A stretch of DNA of 49,627 bases from Anaerotruncus sp. (GTDB lineage: Bacteria > Bacillota > Clostridia > Oscillospirales > Ruminococcaceae), in assembly GCA_021770005.1 (NCBI GenBank), contig JAETRV010000018.1:1-49627 (forward strand). The letters are read 5' to 3'. Below are positions 32,692-41,541 of this stretch, piece after piece; the stretch's first letter is position 1; every line of letters begins with the position of its first letter. The notes beneath the pieces were generated by a model. That model had not been told where the DNA came from. It worked only from the letters and a program-made list of their open reading frames with translations, and did no database searches. The position numbers and the translations under genes are program-made.

Positions 32692-32958
32692 ATGATGACA
32701 CAAGGTCAGATCATGACCATCTTTCAGGAGGGGATGCTGCTGGCGATGAAGCTGGCAGCGCCGATCCTGGTGGCGAGTATCGCAATCGGCCTGGTCATCG
32801 CGATCTTCCAGGCCGCCACCCAGATCCACGAGCAGACGCTCACCTTCGTCCCGAAGGTGCTGGTGATCTCCCTGCTGCTGTTGCTGCTCGGCTCGTGGAT
32901 GATGACCCTATTCAGCGAGTTCATCCACCGGCTGTTCGCGCTGATCCTCACCCTCTAG
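32692..32958 (+). CDS. fliQ: Flagellar export gate protein FliQ, 88 aa
   Basis: FliQ wraps the FliP-FliR gate core. Two membrane hairpin helices (LLAMKLAAPILVASIAIGLV and LVISLLLLLLGSWMMTLF) flank the conserved FQAATQIHEQTLTFVPK segment. The length of 88 is typical. The start could be either of two adjacent ATG codons (32692 or 32695) after AAAGGTGG. fliR follows by 4 bases. Confidence 0.95.
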   Translation: MMTQGQIMTIFQEGMLLAMKLAAPILVASIAIGLVIAIFQAATQIHEQTLTFVPKVLVISLLLLLLGSWMMTLFSEFIHRLFALILTL

Positions 32959-32962
32959 ACCG

Positions 32963-33724
32963 GTGGGCGCGGTATTCGGCGCTGCATTGCCGGTCTATCT
33001 GCTCGTGTTTGTGCGGATGGCCGGGATGTTCGCTTTCAACCCGCTGTTTGCCCGCCGCAATGTCCCCGCCATTGTCCGCGCGGGGCTGGCGCTGGTCTGT
33101 ATGGCGGTCATTGCGCCGGGCGTCCCTTACGCCCCGCAGGTGCAGGACCGGCTGGCCTCCGCCGCTCTGCTCGAATTGGTGATCGGGCTGGCTTGCGGGT
33201 ATATCTTCCAAGCGTTTTACTACATGCTCTTCATGGCCGGCGATTTCATGGATATGCAGTTTGGCATGGCGATGTCCAAGGTGCTCGACCCGGGCACCAA
33301 TATGCAGCTCTCGACGAGCGGCAGCTTCCTCAACGTCCTCTTTTCGCTCTATTTCTTCGCCACCAACAGCCATCTGGTTATGATCCGCATCCTTTCCGCC
33401 TCGTTCGATCTCGTACCGGCGGGGGGCAGCTCGGTCCCGATTGGGCTGCCCGGCTACCTCATCGACCTGACCATCGAGGCGTTTTCCCTCGTCCTGCGGC
33501 TGGCGCTGCCGTTCGTGGCGGTCGAGTTTGTGCTCGAGCTTTCGATGGGCATCCTGATGAAGCTGATCCCACAGATTCACGTCTTTGTCATCAACATCCA
33601 GTGTAAGGTGCTGCTCGCGTTGGTCATGCTCTACACCTTCGCCATCCCAATCGGCTCCTTCCTTGACAACTATATCCAAACGATGCTGGGGTATATGCAG
33701 AACACCTTGCAGGTGTTCCGCTAG
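32963..33724 (+). CDS. fliR: Flagellar export gate protein FliR, 253 aa
   Basis: FliR completes the FliP5-FliR1 core of the export gate. About six hydrophobic segments are present, with the family stretch GYIFQAFYYMLFMAGDFMDM and the C-terminal AIPIGSFLDNYIQTMLGYM. The start is GTG 32963, four bases after the fliQ stop and with no clear ribosome binding site, suggesting translational coupling. A composite element lies after the stop. Confidence 0.94.
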   Translation: MGAVFGAALPVYLLVFVRMAGMFAFNPLFARRNVPAIVRAGLALVCMAVIAPGVPYAPQVQDRLASAALLELVIGLACGYIFQAFYYMLFMAGDFMDMQFGMAMSKVLDPGTNMQLSTSGSFLNVLFSLYFFATNSHLVMIRILSASFDLVPAGGSSVPIGLPGYLIDLTIEAFSLVLRLALPFVAVEFVLELSMGILMKLIPQIHVFVINIQCKVLLALVMLYTFAIPIGSFLDNYIQTMLGYMQNTLQVFR

Positions 33725-33725
33725 G

Positions 33726-34190
33726 GGTGTGCCGCGAGCGGCACGGGGTGTCCGTTCCCGCACGGACGGTGGTTCTTTTTGTGCAGCGGTGCAGCACCTT
33801 ACCTTCTTTAAGAGGTGTGCCGCGAGCGGCACGAGGCGTCCGTTCCCGCACGGACAGGCGGCTTGTTTTTTGCTTGTGCAAAAAGCAAGATAAAAAGCAC
33901 ACATAAGGGGAGACCCCCTTATGGATCCCCCCTCGCCCCCAGACAAAGCGCTCATGCTCAAGGCTGACTTGCACCCTCTTGCGCCCCCCAAGCGCCGAAA
34001 CTGCGCAGAATAGGGGGACAGACAAAGCAACCAGCCCGGAGGGGGAGTTCCCACAAGAGGGGGGCGCTGCCGCCCCTCTTGTGAGGCGCATCCTGCCCGA
34101 GCGTCGCGCGTAAGCGCGCTTCGGGCCGAAGGACCGAGCAGCGAAGGGCGTTGTTTTGGTCTGGAACCCAAAACAACATGCGCCCAAAGG
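33726..34190 (+). repeat. Composite hairpin element R9 (E duplicated, D start, B, C forward)
   Basis: Begins 2 bases after the fliR stop. Unit E with the GTCCGT/ACGGAC stem occurs twice in tandem. Module B is followed by a variant of the C entry hairpin (CACAAGAGGGG/CCCCTCTTGTG, replacing CACGGG/CCCGTG of other copies). Module C closes with GGCGCAT (34085-34091) and ATGCGCC (34178-34184). The flhB ribosome binding site begins immediately after. Confidence 0.85.
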
Positions 34191-34200
34191 AGGTGGTTTT

Positions 34201-35262
34201 ACGGCTGGCGAGAAAACCGAGAAAGCAACACCCAAGCGACGACGGGACGAACGCAAAAAAGGCAACATCTTCCAAAGCAAGGAGGTCGTGACGGTCACAA
34301 CGCTGCTCGCCGGGTTCTACGGCTTCAAGCTGCTCTGGCCGCTCTTCTACAACACCCTCCGGCGCACCCTCTTGCGCGGGTTCGGATTGATCTCCCAGAT
34401 CGACCACCTCGATATGGCGCAGCTGCGGGTGCTCATGATCCAAGCGTTTATCGCGTTCGCGGTGGCGGCGCTGCCTCTATTGGTGATCGGCGGGCTGGTC
34501 TCGATCCTGTTCACCGTCGCCCAGACCCGCGGCCTGTTCGCGTGGGAGTCGCTCAAGCCCAAGTTCAACCGCCTGAACCCGATCGAAGGGATCAAAAAGC
34601 TCTTTTCGCTGCGCGGGTTCATCGAACTGCTGAAATCCCTCGCAAAAATCTTCATCCTCGCATATATTATCTACCGTTCCCTCAAAGACAAATTCATGCT
34701 CATGCCCCGCCTGATGCAGATGGAGGTCCCCGGCGCGATGGCCTATACCGGGGAGATCATCCTTGATCTGGCGCGGACAGCGGCCATCATCATGGTGTTC
34801 GTGGCGGCGGCAGACTACCTCTACCAATGGTACGAATACGAAAAAAACCTTCGGATGTCCAAGCAGGAGATCAAAGAAGAATACAAACAGACCGAAGGCG
34901 ACCCGCAGATCAAGGGAAAGATCAAGCAGAAACAGCAGGAGGTCGCCCGGCAGCGTATGATCCAGGCGGTCCCCACTGCGGACGTCGTCATCCGAAACCC
35001 GACCCATTACGCGGTCGCCCTGAAATACAGCCCCGGGGAGCAGCTCGCCCCTACGGTGGTCGCCAAGGGCACCGACAGCCTCGCCCTGCGCATTGTGAAG
35101 GTAGCGGAGGAAAATGGGGTCGTCACAATGGAGAACAAGCCGCTCGCGCGCGGCCTGTATGAGTCGGTGGACCTCGACCGGGAGATCCCCGAACAGTTTT
35201 ATCAACCGGTCGCGGAAGTGCTCGCTTTCGTGTATAACTTGAAGAAAAAGGATTTGAACTAG
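34201..35262 (+). CDS. flhB: Flagellar export switch protein FlhB, 353 aa, apparent ACG start
   Basis: FlhB switches export from hook to filament substrates by self-cleavage. The family start 'AGEKTEKATPKRR' is present, four membrane segments follow, and the cleavage motif NPTH is at residues 266-269. The expected initiator codon is ACG (34201-34203), 7 bases after a perfect AAAGGAGGTG. No ATG, GTG or TTG lies nearby in frame except a TTG at 34156 inside the repeat, which would misplace the ribosome binding site within the gene. Compare fliQ, with the same leader but ATG. Either ACG initiates here or a base differs. flhA follows by 1 base. Confidence 0.93.
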   Translation, partial: TAGEKTEKATPKRRRDERKKGNIFQSKEVVTVTTLLAGFYGFKLLWPLFYNTLRRTLLRGFGLISQIDHLDMAQLRVLMIQAFIAFAVAALPLLVIGGLVSILFTVAQTRGLFAWESLKPKFNRLNPIEGIKKLFSLRGFIELLKSLAKIFILAYIIYRSLKDKFMLMPRLMQMEVPGAMAYTGEIILDLARTAAIIMVFVAAADYLYQWYEYEKNLRMSKQEIKEEYKQTEGDPQIKGKIKQKQQEVARQRMIQAVPTADVVIRNPTHYAVALKYSPGEQLAPTVVAKGTDSLALRIVKVAEENGVVTMENKPLARGLYESVDLDREIPEQFYQPVAEVLAFVYNLKKKDLN

Positions 35263-35263
35263 T

Positions 35264-37318
35264 TTGAAGCTGTTTAACAACACAGTCTCGGTGTTCGTCA
35301 TCGCTGTGGTCGCCCTCATCATCATACCGCTTCCGACCCCTCTGCTCGACTTCATGTTTGTGGGCAACCTCACCCTGTCCTTTATCATACTGCTGACCAC
35401 CATGTACATCCGGGAGTCGCTCGAGTTCTCGATCTATCCCTCGATCCTCCTGATCACCACCCTCTTCCGGCTGGCGCTCAACATCTCGTCCACCCGTTCG
35501 ATCCTCACCAAGAACGGCTACGCCGGCGAAGTGGTCAAGACGTTCGGTGAGTTCGTCATCCAGGGCAACGTGGTCGTCGGCCTGGTCATCTTCCTGATTA
35601 TCGTCTTGGTCCAGTTCCTGGTCATCACCAAGGGTTCGGAACGTGTCGCGGAGGTCTCCGCCCGGTTCACCCTCGATGCGATGCCCGGTAAACAGATGGC
35701 GATTGACGCCGACCTCAGCTCCGGCTTGATTGACGAACAGGAGGCCCGCATCCGCCGCTCGAAGATTCAGCGGGAAGCCGACTTCTTCGGCGCCATGGAC
35801 GGTGCTACCAAGTTCGTCAAGGGCGACTCGATCATGTCGATCGTCACCACCTTTATCAACCTCGTGGGCGGCGTGATCGTCGGTTTCATCAACAACGTCG
35901 GCAGCTTCAGCGAGATCATGAGTATCTATTCGACCTCCACGGTCGGCGACGGGCTCATGTCCCAGATTCCCGCGCTGCTCATCTCGGTTGCAACCGGTAT
36001 GATCGTCACCCGCTCGGCCTCCGAGGCCAACCTCAACGAGGATATTTCCCACCAGCTGTTCTCTCAGCCGCGGGTGCTCATCATGGCCGGTATGGCGATG
36101 CTCTGCACCATGTTCATCGGGTTCCCCAAGGCCCAGGTGACCACCGTTTCGATCGCCATGATCGCGCTCGGGTTGATCCTGATGCGTCAGTCGAGCGTGC
36201 GGCAGGCCGCAGCAGCCGCCACCGAGGCCGGCCCGGTCCCGATGGAGGAGGTCACCAACGAGGCTGCCTTCTACAAGAACATTGACAACGTTTACAACCT
36301 CCTCAACGTCGACCAGATTTCGATGGAGTTCGGCTACAGCCTGATCCCGCTGGTGGATGAGGCGAGCGGCGGCAGTTTCGTGGACCGAGTGGTCATGTTC
36401 CGCAAACAGTTTGCACAGGAGATGGGCATGGTCTTCCCGTCGGTCCGACTCAAGGACAGCGGCCAGCTCAACCCCAACCAATACGCCATCAGCATCAAGG
36501 GGGAACAGGTCGCACAGGGCGAGGTGCTCACCGACCACTACCTCGCGCTGATGCCCGCCGACGGAGATGACACGGTCGACGGGATCGAGACGGTCGAACC
36601 CGCGTTCGGCATCCCGGCCCGCTGGATCAGCGAGGACAAACGGGTCAAGGCCGAGCTTGCCGGTTACACCCTCATCGACCCAACCTCGGTCATCATCACC
36701 CACCTTTCCGAGGTGGTCAAGGCGCACGCCCACGAGCTGCTTAACCGGCAGGAGACCAACAACATGCTCGCCAACCTGCGCAAATCCAATGAGGCGATCG
36801 TCAATGACACCGTCCCGGCGATTGTCTCGGTCGGAAACCTCCAGAAAATCCTCTGCAACCTCCTACAGGAGGGGGTCCCGATCCGCGACACCGAGACCAT
36901 CCTCGAGACGCTCGCCGATTATGGCCCGACGGTCAAGGATATCGACATGCTGACCGAATATGTCCGGCAGTCGCTCCGCCGCACGATCACCCACCGGTTC
37001 TCCGAGGCGGGCCAGCTCAAGGTCATCAGCCTGGACGGCAACATCGAAAACCAGATCATGGGTTCGGTCAAGAAGGTGGAAAGCGGCTCCTACCTCGCGC
37101 TCGACCCGCAGACCATCCAAGCGATTATTGCATCCACCACCCGCGAGGTCGACAAGATCCGCGACCTCGTGCCGGTGCCGATCATCCTAACTTCCCCGAT
37201 CGTGCGTATCTACTTCAAAAAGCTGGTTGACCAGTTCTATCTCAATGCGGTGGTGCTCTCGTTCAACGAGATCGACTCGGATGTCAAAATCCAAGCCCTC
37301 GGGAATATCACCATTTGA
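35264..37318 (+). CDS. flhA: Flagellar export gate protein FlhA, 684 aa
   Basis: FlhA forms the nonameric ring that receives export substrates. Eight membrane helices lie in the first ~330 residues with the FHIPEP-type signature region (RVAEVSARFTLDAMPGKQMA, IDADLSSGLIDEQEARIRR, and KFVKGDSIMSIVTTFINLVGG). The C-terminal cytoplasmic domain occupies ~345-684. The start is TTG 35264 after AAAAAGGA, one base past the flhB stop. flhF and flhG, which usually follow in Clostridia, are absent; a 0.6-kb composite element comes next. Confidence 0.96.
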   Translation: MKLFNNTVSVFVIAVVALIIIPLPTPLLDFMFVGNLTLSFIILLTTMYIRESLEFSIYPSILLITTLFRLALNISSTRSILTKNGYAGEVVKTFGEFVIQGNVVVGLVIFLIIVLVQFLVITKGSERVAEVSARFTLDAMPGKQMAIDADLSSGLIDEQEARIRRSKIQREADFFGAMDGATKFVKGDSIMSIVTTFINLVGGVIVGFINNVGSFSEIMSIYSTSTVGDGLMSQIPALLISVATGMIVTRSASEANLNEDISHQLFSQPRVLIMAGMAMLCTMFIGFPKAQVTTVSIAMIALGLILMRQSSVRQAAAAATEAGPVPMEEVTNEAAFYKNIDNVYNLLNVDQISMEFGYSLIPLVDEASGGSFVDRVVMFRKQFAQEMGMVFPSVRLKDSGQLNPNQYAISIKGEQVAQGEVLTDHYLALMPADGDDTVDGIETVEPAFGIPARWISEDKRVKAELAGYTLIDPTSVIITHLSEVVKAHAHELLNRQETNNMLANLRKSNEAIVNDTVPAIVSVGNLQKILCNLLQEGVPIRDTETILETLADYGPTVKDIDMLTEYVRQSLRRTITHRFSEAGQLKVISLDGNIENQIMGSVKKVESGSYLALDPQTIQAIIASTTREVDKIRDLVPVPIILTSPIVRIYFKKLVDQFYLNAVVLSFNEIDSDVKIQALGNITI

Positions 37319-37324
37319 CAGCTT

Positions 37325-37908
37325 GTGCAGCTGCGCAGCTAAGGGTGTGCCGCCTGTCGGCGGCAGGGGATGCGGGGTATTCGGCCCCGCGCGCCGAGCA
37401 CCTTTTCGGATGCACGAAAAGGTACCAAAAGTGCACGTAAGGGGGAGACCCCCTTACGTATCCCCCTCGCCCCCAGACGAAGCGCTCATGCTCAAGGCTG
37501 ACTTGCACCCTATTTCGCCCCCAAGCACCAAAGCCGCATAGAATGCGGAGAACCGGTCGAGCACCGACGTGAAGGCGTTTTGCTTCTAGCCCGGGTCGAG
37601 TGGGCGAGGGTTGTCTGGCCCAAAAAACAAGTAGGGGCAGGCTCTGACATGCGTGTCGTTTCCGCCCTGCTTGGGGTGGGCTGGATGCCGGGGGGATACA
37701 TAAGGGGGGTGGAACCCCCGCTTATGCGTGCTTTTTGTCTTTCTTTTTGCACGAGCAAAAAGAGAGCCGCCCGTCCGTGCGGGAACGGACATCCCGTGCC
37801 GCATCGCGGCACACATCTTTGAAAAAGGTGAGGTGCAGCACCGCTGCACAAAAAGAACCGCCGCCCGTGCGGGAACGGACATTTGGTGCCGCTTGCGGCA
37901 CACCCCAT
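37325..37908 (-). repeat. Composite hairpin element R10 (A, B forward; D, E, E reversed)
   Basis: Follows the flhA stop. D reversed uses second-type stems: GTCCGT-GCGGGA-ACGGAC and a TTTCTTTTTGC-ACGA-GCAAAAAGAGA hairpin in place of the CTTG/CAAG version. Unit E is duplicated in tandem; the second copy has GCCCGT/ACGGAC, one pair short. A carries CACCTTTTCG/CGAAAAGGTAC. Confidence 0.85.
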
Positions 37909-37935
37909 CCCAACCCTTGAAGGGAGTGATGTAAA

Positions 37936-38721
37936 CTGGATACCGCAGTGCGGGACCGTCGCAAGGAGGCGGAGGACCCCGACAAGCTGATGGAAGAATA
38001 TAAGCAGACCGGTTCGCTCGATCTGCGCAACCAGCTGGTGATGCATTACAGTTACATCGCCAAATCGGTTGCGATCGAGATGAGCAATATGTACCACAAA
38101 TACGCGGCGGTTGAGGAGATGGTCAACCAAGGGATTCTCGCGATCATCGATAGCCTCGACCGGTTTGACCCGGGGCATGGTGTAAAGTTTTCCACCTATG
38201 CATTCACCAAGGTCAAGGGCGCGATCATCGACTACGTGCGCAAGCAGGACTGGCTGCCCCGCCGGGTGCGCCACAACGCGATCCGGCTGAATAATGTGAA
38301 CAACGAGCTGACCCTCTCGCTCGGGCGCACCCCCACCCGCGCCGAAATGGCCGAGCGGATGGGCATGAAACCCGAAGAACTCGACAAATGTGTCTACGAG
38401 GTCTCGGGGGAGAGCATCTTCTCGTATGAGTCGCTGCTGGTGGACGGCGCGCAGATCGGCGGGCTGCTCTGGCAGAGCGACAACCGCGACTCCGACCCCG
38501 AAAGCCGGGTGGACGCGCAGGAGCTGCGGCAGCAGTTGATTGACGGAATCGACGCGCTCAACGAACAAGAGCGCCTGGTTCTTTCGATGTATTATTATGA
38601 AAACTTGACCATGAAAGAAATTGGCGGTATACTGGGGGTAAGCGAACAGCGGATTGGGCAGATCAACCGCAAGCTGATCCAGAAACTGCGCGACAAGCTC
38701 GAACGATATATGAAAGGTTGA
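37936..38721 (+). CDS. fliA: Flagellar sigma factor sigma28 (FliA/SigD), 261 aa, apparent CTG start
   Basis: This sigma factor drives late flagellar and chemotaxis genes. Region 2 (LVMHYSYIAKSVAIEMSNMY, then FDPGHGVKFSTYAFTKVKGA IIDYVR), region 3 (TPTRAEMAERMGMKPEELDK) and region 4 (LNEQERLVLSMYYYENLTMK and EIGGILGVSEQRIGQI) are all clear. CTG 37936 stands 7 bases after GGGAGTG; the next candidate, GTG 37948, is 19 bases away, and an in-frame stop lies just before. So CTG is the better start. The gene ends 5 bases before a rod gene. No anti-sigma factor FlgM is in the window. Confidence 0.94.
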   Translation: MDTAVRDRRKEAEDPDKLMEEYKQTGSLDLRNQLVMHYSYIAKSVAIEMSNMYHKYAAVEEMVNQGILAIIDSLDRFDPGHGVKFSTYAFTKVKGAIIDYVRKQDWLPRRVRHNAIRLNNVNNELTLSLGRTPTRAEMAERMGMKPEELDKCVYEVSGESIFSYESLLVDGAQIGGLLWQSDNRDSDPESRVDAQELRQQLIDGIDALNEQERLVLSMYYYENLTMKEIGGILGVSEQRIGQINRKLIQKLRDKLERYMKG

Positions 38722-38726
38722 GAACT

Positions 38727-39500
38727 ATGCTGAGAGGATTCTATACCGCCGCATCCGGCATCCTGATGCAGGAACGGACGCTGAATGTGCTCACCAACAA
38801 TATGGTGAACTCCCAGACCCCTGGGTTTCGTGCGTCCCGGGTGGTGAGCACCACCTTTGACCAGGAATTTATGACCCGTTACGAACAGATCAACGGCCCG
38901 AGCGCGATTGGTGTTGGCTCGCCGATCCGGGTGGTTTCGGATGTGCCCACCCAGTTCGACCCCAGCTCGCTCGAGGAGACCGGCAGGCCGTTCGATGTGG
39001 CGATCAATGGGGACGGGTTTTTCAACTATCAGGTCACCGACGCCGACGGCAACCAGACCCAATATCTCGGCCGCAACGGCAACTTCGATATCGACGCCGA
39101 GGGCTTCCTGGTGCTGCCGGGGGTCGGGCGGGTGCTTGGCGAGAAAGGCCCTATCCAGTTCGAGGAGCTGAACACCAAATTTGTCATCGAGACCGATGGG
39201 CAGGTCTACGACGAGGAGGGCACCGTGATCGACCGGCTGCTCATCACCCAGCCGCCCCAGGACGCCCAGATGGTCGTGACCGAAAACGGGATGTTCCAGG
39301 TGCAGGACATGGCGCTGAACGAGCAGATCAACGACCGTACCATCCTCGTGCAGGGCTGGACCGAACGCTCCAACGTCGACCTCAACCGCGAATATACCCT
39401 CGCCATCGAGGCCCAGCGGGCGTTCCAGGCGTGCAGCTCGGCGCTCCAGATCGTCGACAAGATTAATCAGAAGGCTGCGCAGCAGATTGCGTCCCTGTAG
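38727..39500 (+). CDS. Flagellar rod protein of the FlgF/FlgG family (first copy, FlhO-like), 257 aa
   Basis: This is a distal-rod type protein. The N-terminal motif (YTAASGILMQERTLNVLTNN followed by MVNSQTPGFRAS) and the C-terminal motif (TERSNVDLNREYTLAIEAQR, AFQACSSALQIVDKINQKAA) are intact, around a beta-rich middle with GDGFFNYQV. Firmicutes often carry two such genes (flhO and flhP in Bacillus). I cannot say which of the two here is FlgF and which FlgG. ATG 38727 lies 5 bases after the sigma factor stop. Confidence 0.9.
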   Translation: MLRGFYTAASGILMQERTLNVLTNNMVNSQTPGFRASRVVSTTFDQEFMTRYEQINGPSAIGVGSPIRVVSDVPTQFDPSSLEETGRPFDVAINGDGFFNYQVTDADGNQTQYLGRNGNFDIDAEGFLVLPGVGRVLGEKGPIQFEELNTKFVIETDGQVYDEEGTVIDRLLITQPPQDAQMVVTENGMFQVQDMALNEQINDRTILVQGWTERSNVDLNREYTLAIEAQRAFQACSSALQIVDKINQKAAQQIASL

Positions 39501-39529
39501 TTTGGGAAGCAATCCCATGATGCTTTTTA

Positions 39530-40034
39530 TAAGGATGCCGCCGATCGGCGGCAGGGGATGCGGGGTGTCCGCCCCCGCGCGGCGGGTTCCTTTTCGGATG
39601 CACGAAAAGGAACCAAAAGTGCACGTAAGGGGGAACCCCCTTACGTATCCCCCTCGCCCCCAGACAAAGCGCTCATGCTCAAGGCTGACTTGCACCCTAT
39701 TTCGCCCCCAGACGTTCGCATGCCGTTTCAAAAGTCAGAATCGATCGAGCACCGACGTGAAGGCGTTTTGCTTCTAGCCCGGGTCGAGTGGGCGAGGTTT
39801 GTCTGGCCAAAAAAACAGGTAGGGGCAGGCTCTGACATGAGCGTCGTTTCCGCCCTGCCTGAGGTGGGCTGAATGCCAGGGGGATATATAAGGGGGGCTC
39901 CCCCTTATGTGTGCTTTTTATCTTGCTTTTTGCACAAGCAAAAAACAAGCCGTCCGCCCGGACGGGACCGGGCATCATCGTGCCGCTTGCGGCACACCTC
40001 TCAAAAAAGGTAAGGTACTGCACCGCTGTACAAA
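39530..40034 (-). repeat. Composite hairpin element R11 (A, B forward; D reversed)
   Basis: Sits between the two rod genes. A has GCCGCC/GGCGGC, GTTCCTTTTCG/CGAAAAGGAAC and GTAAGGGGG/CCCCCTTAC; B holds the invariant GCTGACTTGCACCC segment; D reversed ends with GCCCGG-ACGGGA-CCGGGC, GTGCCGC/GCGGCAC and GGTACTGCACCGCTGTAC. Confidence 0.85.
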
Positions 40035-40083
40035 CAGTCCTCCTGCCCGCAGAGCATAGATTTTAGAAATGAGGTGTTCGATT

Positions 40084-40881
40084 TTGAATATAGCATTTTA
40101 CAACGGCGTATCCGGTCTTGTGACCTTCCAGAACGAGATGGACATTCTCTCCCACAACATCGCCAACGTCAATACCAACGGATACAAGGCGTTCCGCGGG
40201 ATGTTCAAGGAGCTGCTCTATGACGAGATGTATGTCAACCCGGACGACGGCGGGCAGGCAGCAACCGAAGCCGCGCAGGCGGGGCAGGAATACGAAGAGC
40301 CGTTCGGCAGCCGCCACCTGAACGGGCATGGGGTGCGCTTGGAGCAGGCAAACCTGGTGTTCCGGCAGGGGAACCTGGTTTCGACCGAGCAGAACCTCGA
40401 CCTCGCGCTGGTCGGGGACGGTTTTTTCGCGGTCGAGCGGCGGGACGGCACCGTCCAGTACACCCGCAACGGCGCGTTTGACATCGGGCTGGAAGGGGAG
40501 AAGAACGGCTACCTCGTCACCTTCGACGGCTCGTTCGTGCTCGACGCCAAGGGCGCGCGCATCAAGCTCGACCGGGAGCCCAACGGGATGTTCAACACCA
40601 AAAACCTGCCCGACAAGGTGGGGGTCTATGTCTTCCCGAACCCATACGGGGTGGAATCGGTGGGGGAGAACAACTACCGCGAAACCGAGCTTTCCGGCAT
40701 CCCCGAAGCCCCCGACAAGGACAAACCCTACCGCATTGTCAGCGGCGCGCTCGAGCGCTCGTCCACCGACCTTGCGGAGGAGATGACCAATGTCATTGTC
40801 ACCCAGAAAGCGTTCTCTTTCAGCGCAAAGATGGTACAGACCGCTGACGAGCTCGAGCAGACGGTCAACAGCCTGCGGTAA
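40084..40881 (+). CDS. Flagellar rod protein of the FlgF/FlgG family (second copy, FlhP-like), 265 aa
   Basis: A second distal-rod type protein. The N-terminus (AFYNGVSGLVTFQNEMDILS, then HNIANVNTNGYKAFRGMF) and C-terminus (ERSSTDLAEEMTNVIVTQKA and FSFSAKMVQTADELEQTVNS) match the family. The start is TTG 40084, 7 bases after GAGGTG; the ATG reading further upstream overlaps that site. It heads the cheC-cheD-receptor stretch, with cheC after 33 bases. Confidence 0.9.
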   Translation: MNIAFYNGVSGLVTFQNEMDILSHNIANVNTNGYKAFRGMFKELLYDEMYVNPDDGGQAATEAAQAGQEYEEPFGSRHLNGHGVRLEQANLVFRQGNLVSTEQNLDLALVGDGFFAVERRDGTVQYTRNGAFDIGLEGEKNGYLVTFDGSFVLDAKGARIKLDREPNGMFNTKNLPDKVGVYVFPNPYGVESVGENNYRETELSGIPEAPDKDKPYRIVSGALERSSTDLAEEMTNVIVTQKAFSFSAKMVQTADELEQTVNSLR

Positions 40882-40914
40882 ACAGACAATCATTTTTAGG
40901 AGGATTGCAATAAG

Positions 40915-41541
40915 ATGGATTACGAGAAAATGGACAGTCTCCAGATCGATGTTTTGCGGGAGATCGGGAATATCGGTTCTGGCAATGCGGCCACCTCGCT
41001 TTCGGAGTTTCTAAGCTGCCCGGTCAATATCGGGGTGCCATCGGTTCAGATCCTCGACTACGACCAGGTTGTTGAGGCGCTGGGCGGCCCCGAAACCATG
41101 ATGGTCGGGCTGCTGCTCCAGCTGGAGGACGATATTAAAGGGATGATCATGTTCCTGCTCCACAAGGAGTTCGCGCATATGGCGCTCAGCGCGCTGATGG
41201 GCGATATGTACAACAGCTTCGACGAGATGGACGAGATCAGCGCTTCGGCGATGCAGGAGGTCGGCAACATCATGGCCGCGTCCTATGTCAACGCGATCGC
41301 CGAGATGACCGGCCTTTCGATCAATATTTCGGTGCCGTCGATCTGCATGGATATGGCGGGCGCAATTGTCAGCGTGCCGGCGGTTTATTATGCGGATATC
41401 AGCGATAAAATCATCTTTATCGGGGACGATTTCGTGCGGGACGACGACCATCACGCGGCAAACTTCAACAGCCACATCCTGATGATTCCAGAAAGTGACT
41501 CCCTCGAAAAGATTATGACAAGCTTGGGGATAGAGATATGA
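40915..41541 (+). CDS. cheC: CheY-P phosphatase CheC, 208 aa
   Basis: CheC removes phosphate from CheY-P and binds CheD. Both catalytic helices are present: E16 and N19 in REIGNIGSGNAATS, and E115 and N118 in MQEVGNIMAASY. Length is typical. AGGAGG lies 9-10 bases upstream. It overlaps cheD by 4 bases (ATGA), the usual coupled arrangement. Confidence 0.95.
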   Translation: MDYEKMDSLQIDVLREIGNIGSGNAATSLSEFLSCPVNIGVPSVQILDYDQVVEALGGPETMMVGLLLQLEDDIKGMIMFLLHKEFAHMALSALMGDMYNSFDEMDEISASAMQEVGNIMAASYVNAIAEMTGLSINISVPSICMDMAGAIVSVPAVYYADISDKIIFIGDDFVRDDDHHAANFNSHILMIPESDSLEKIMTSLGIEI

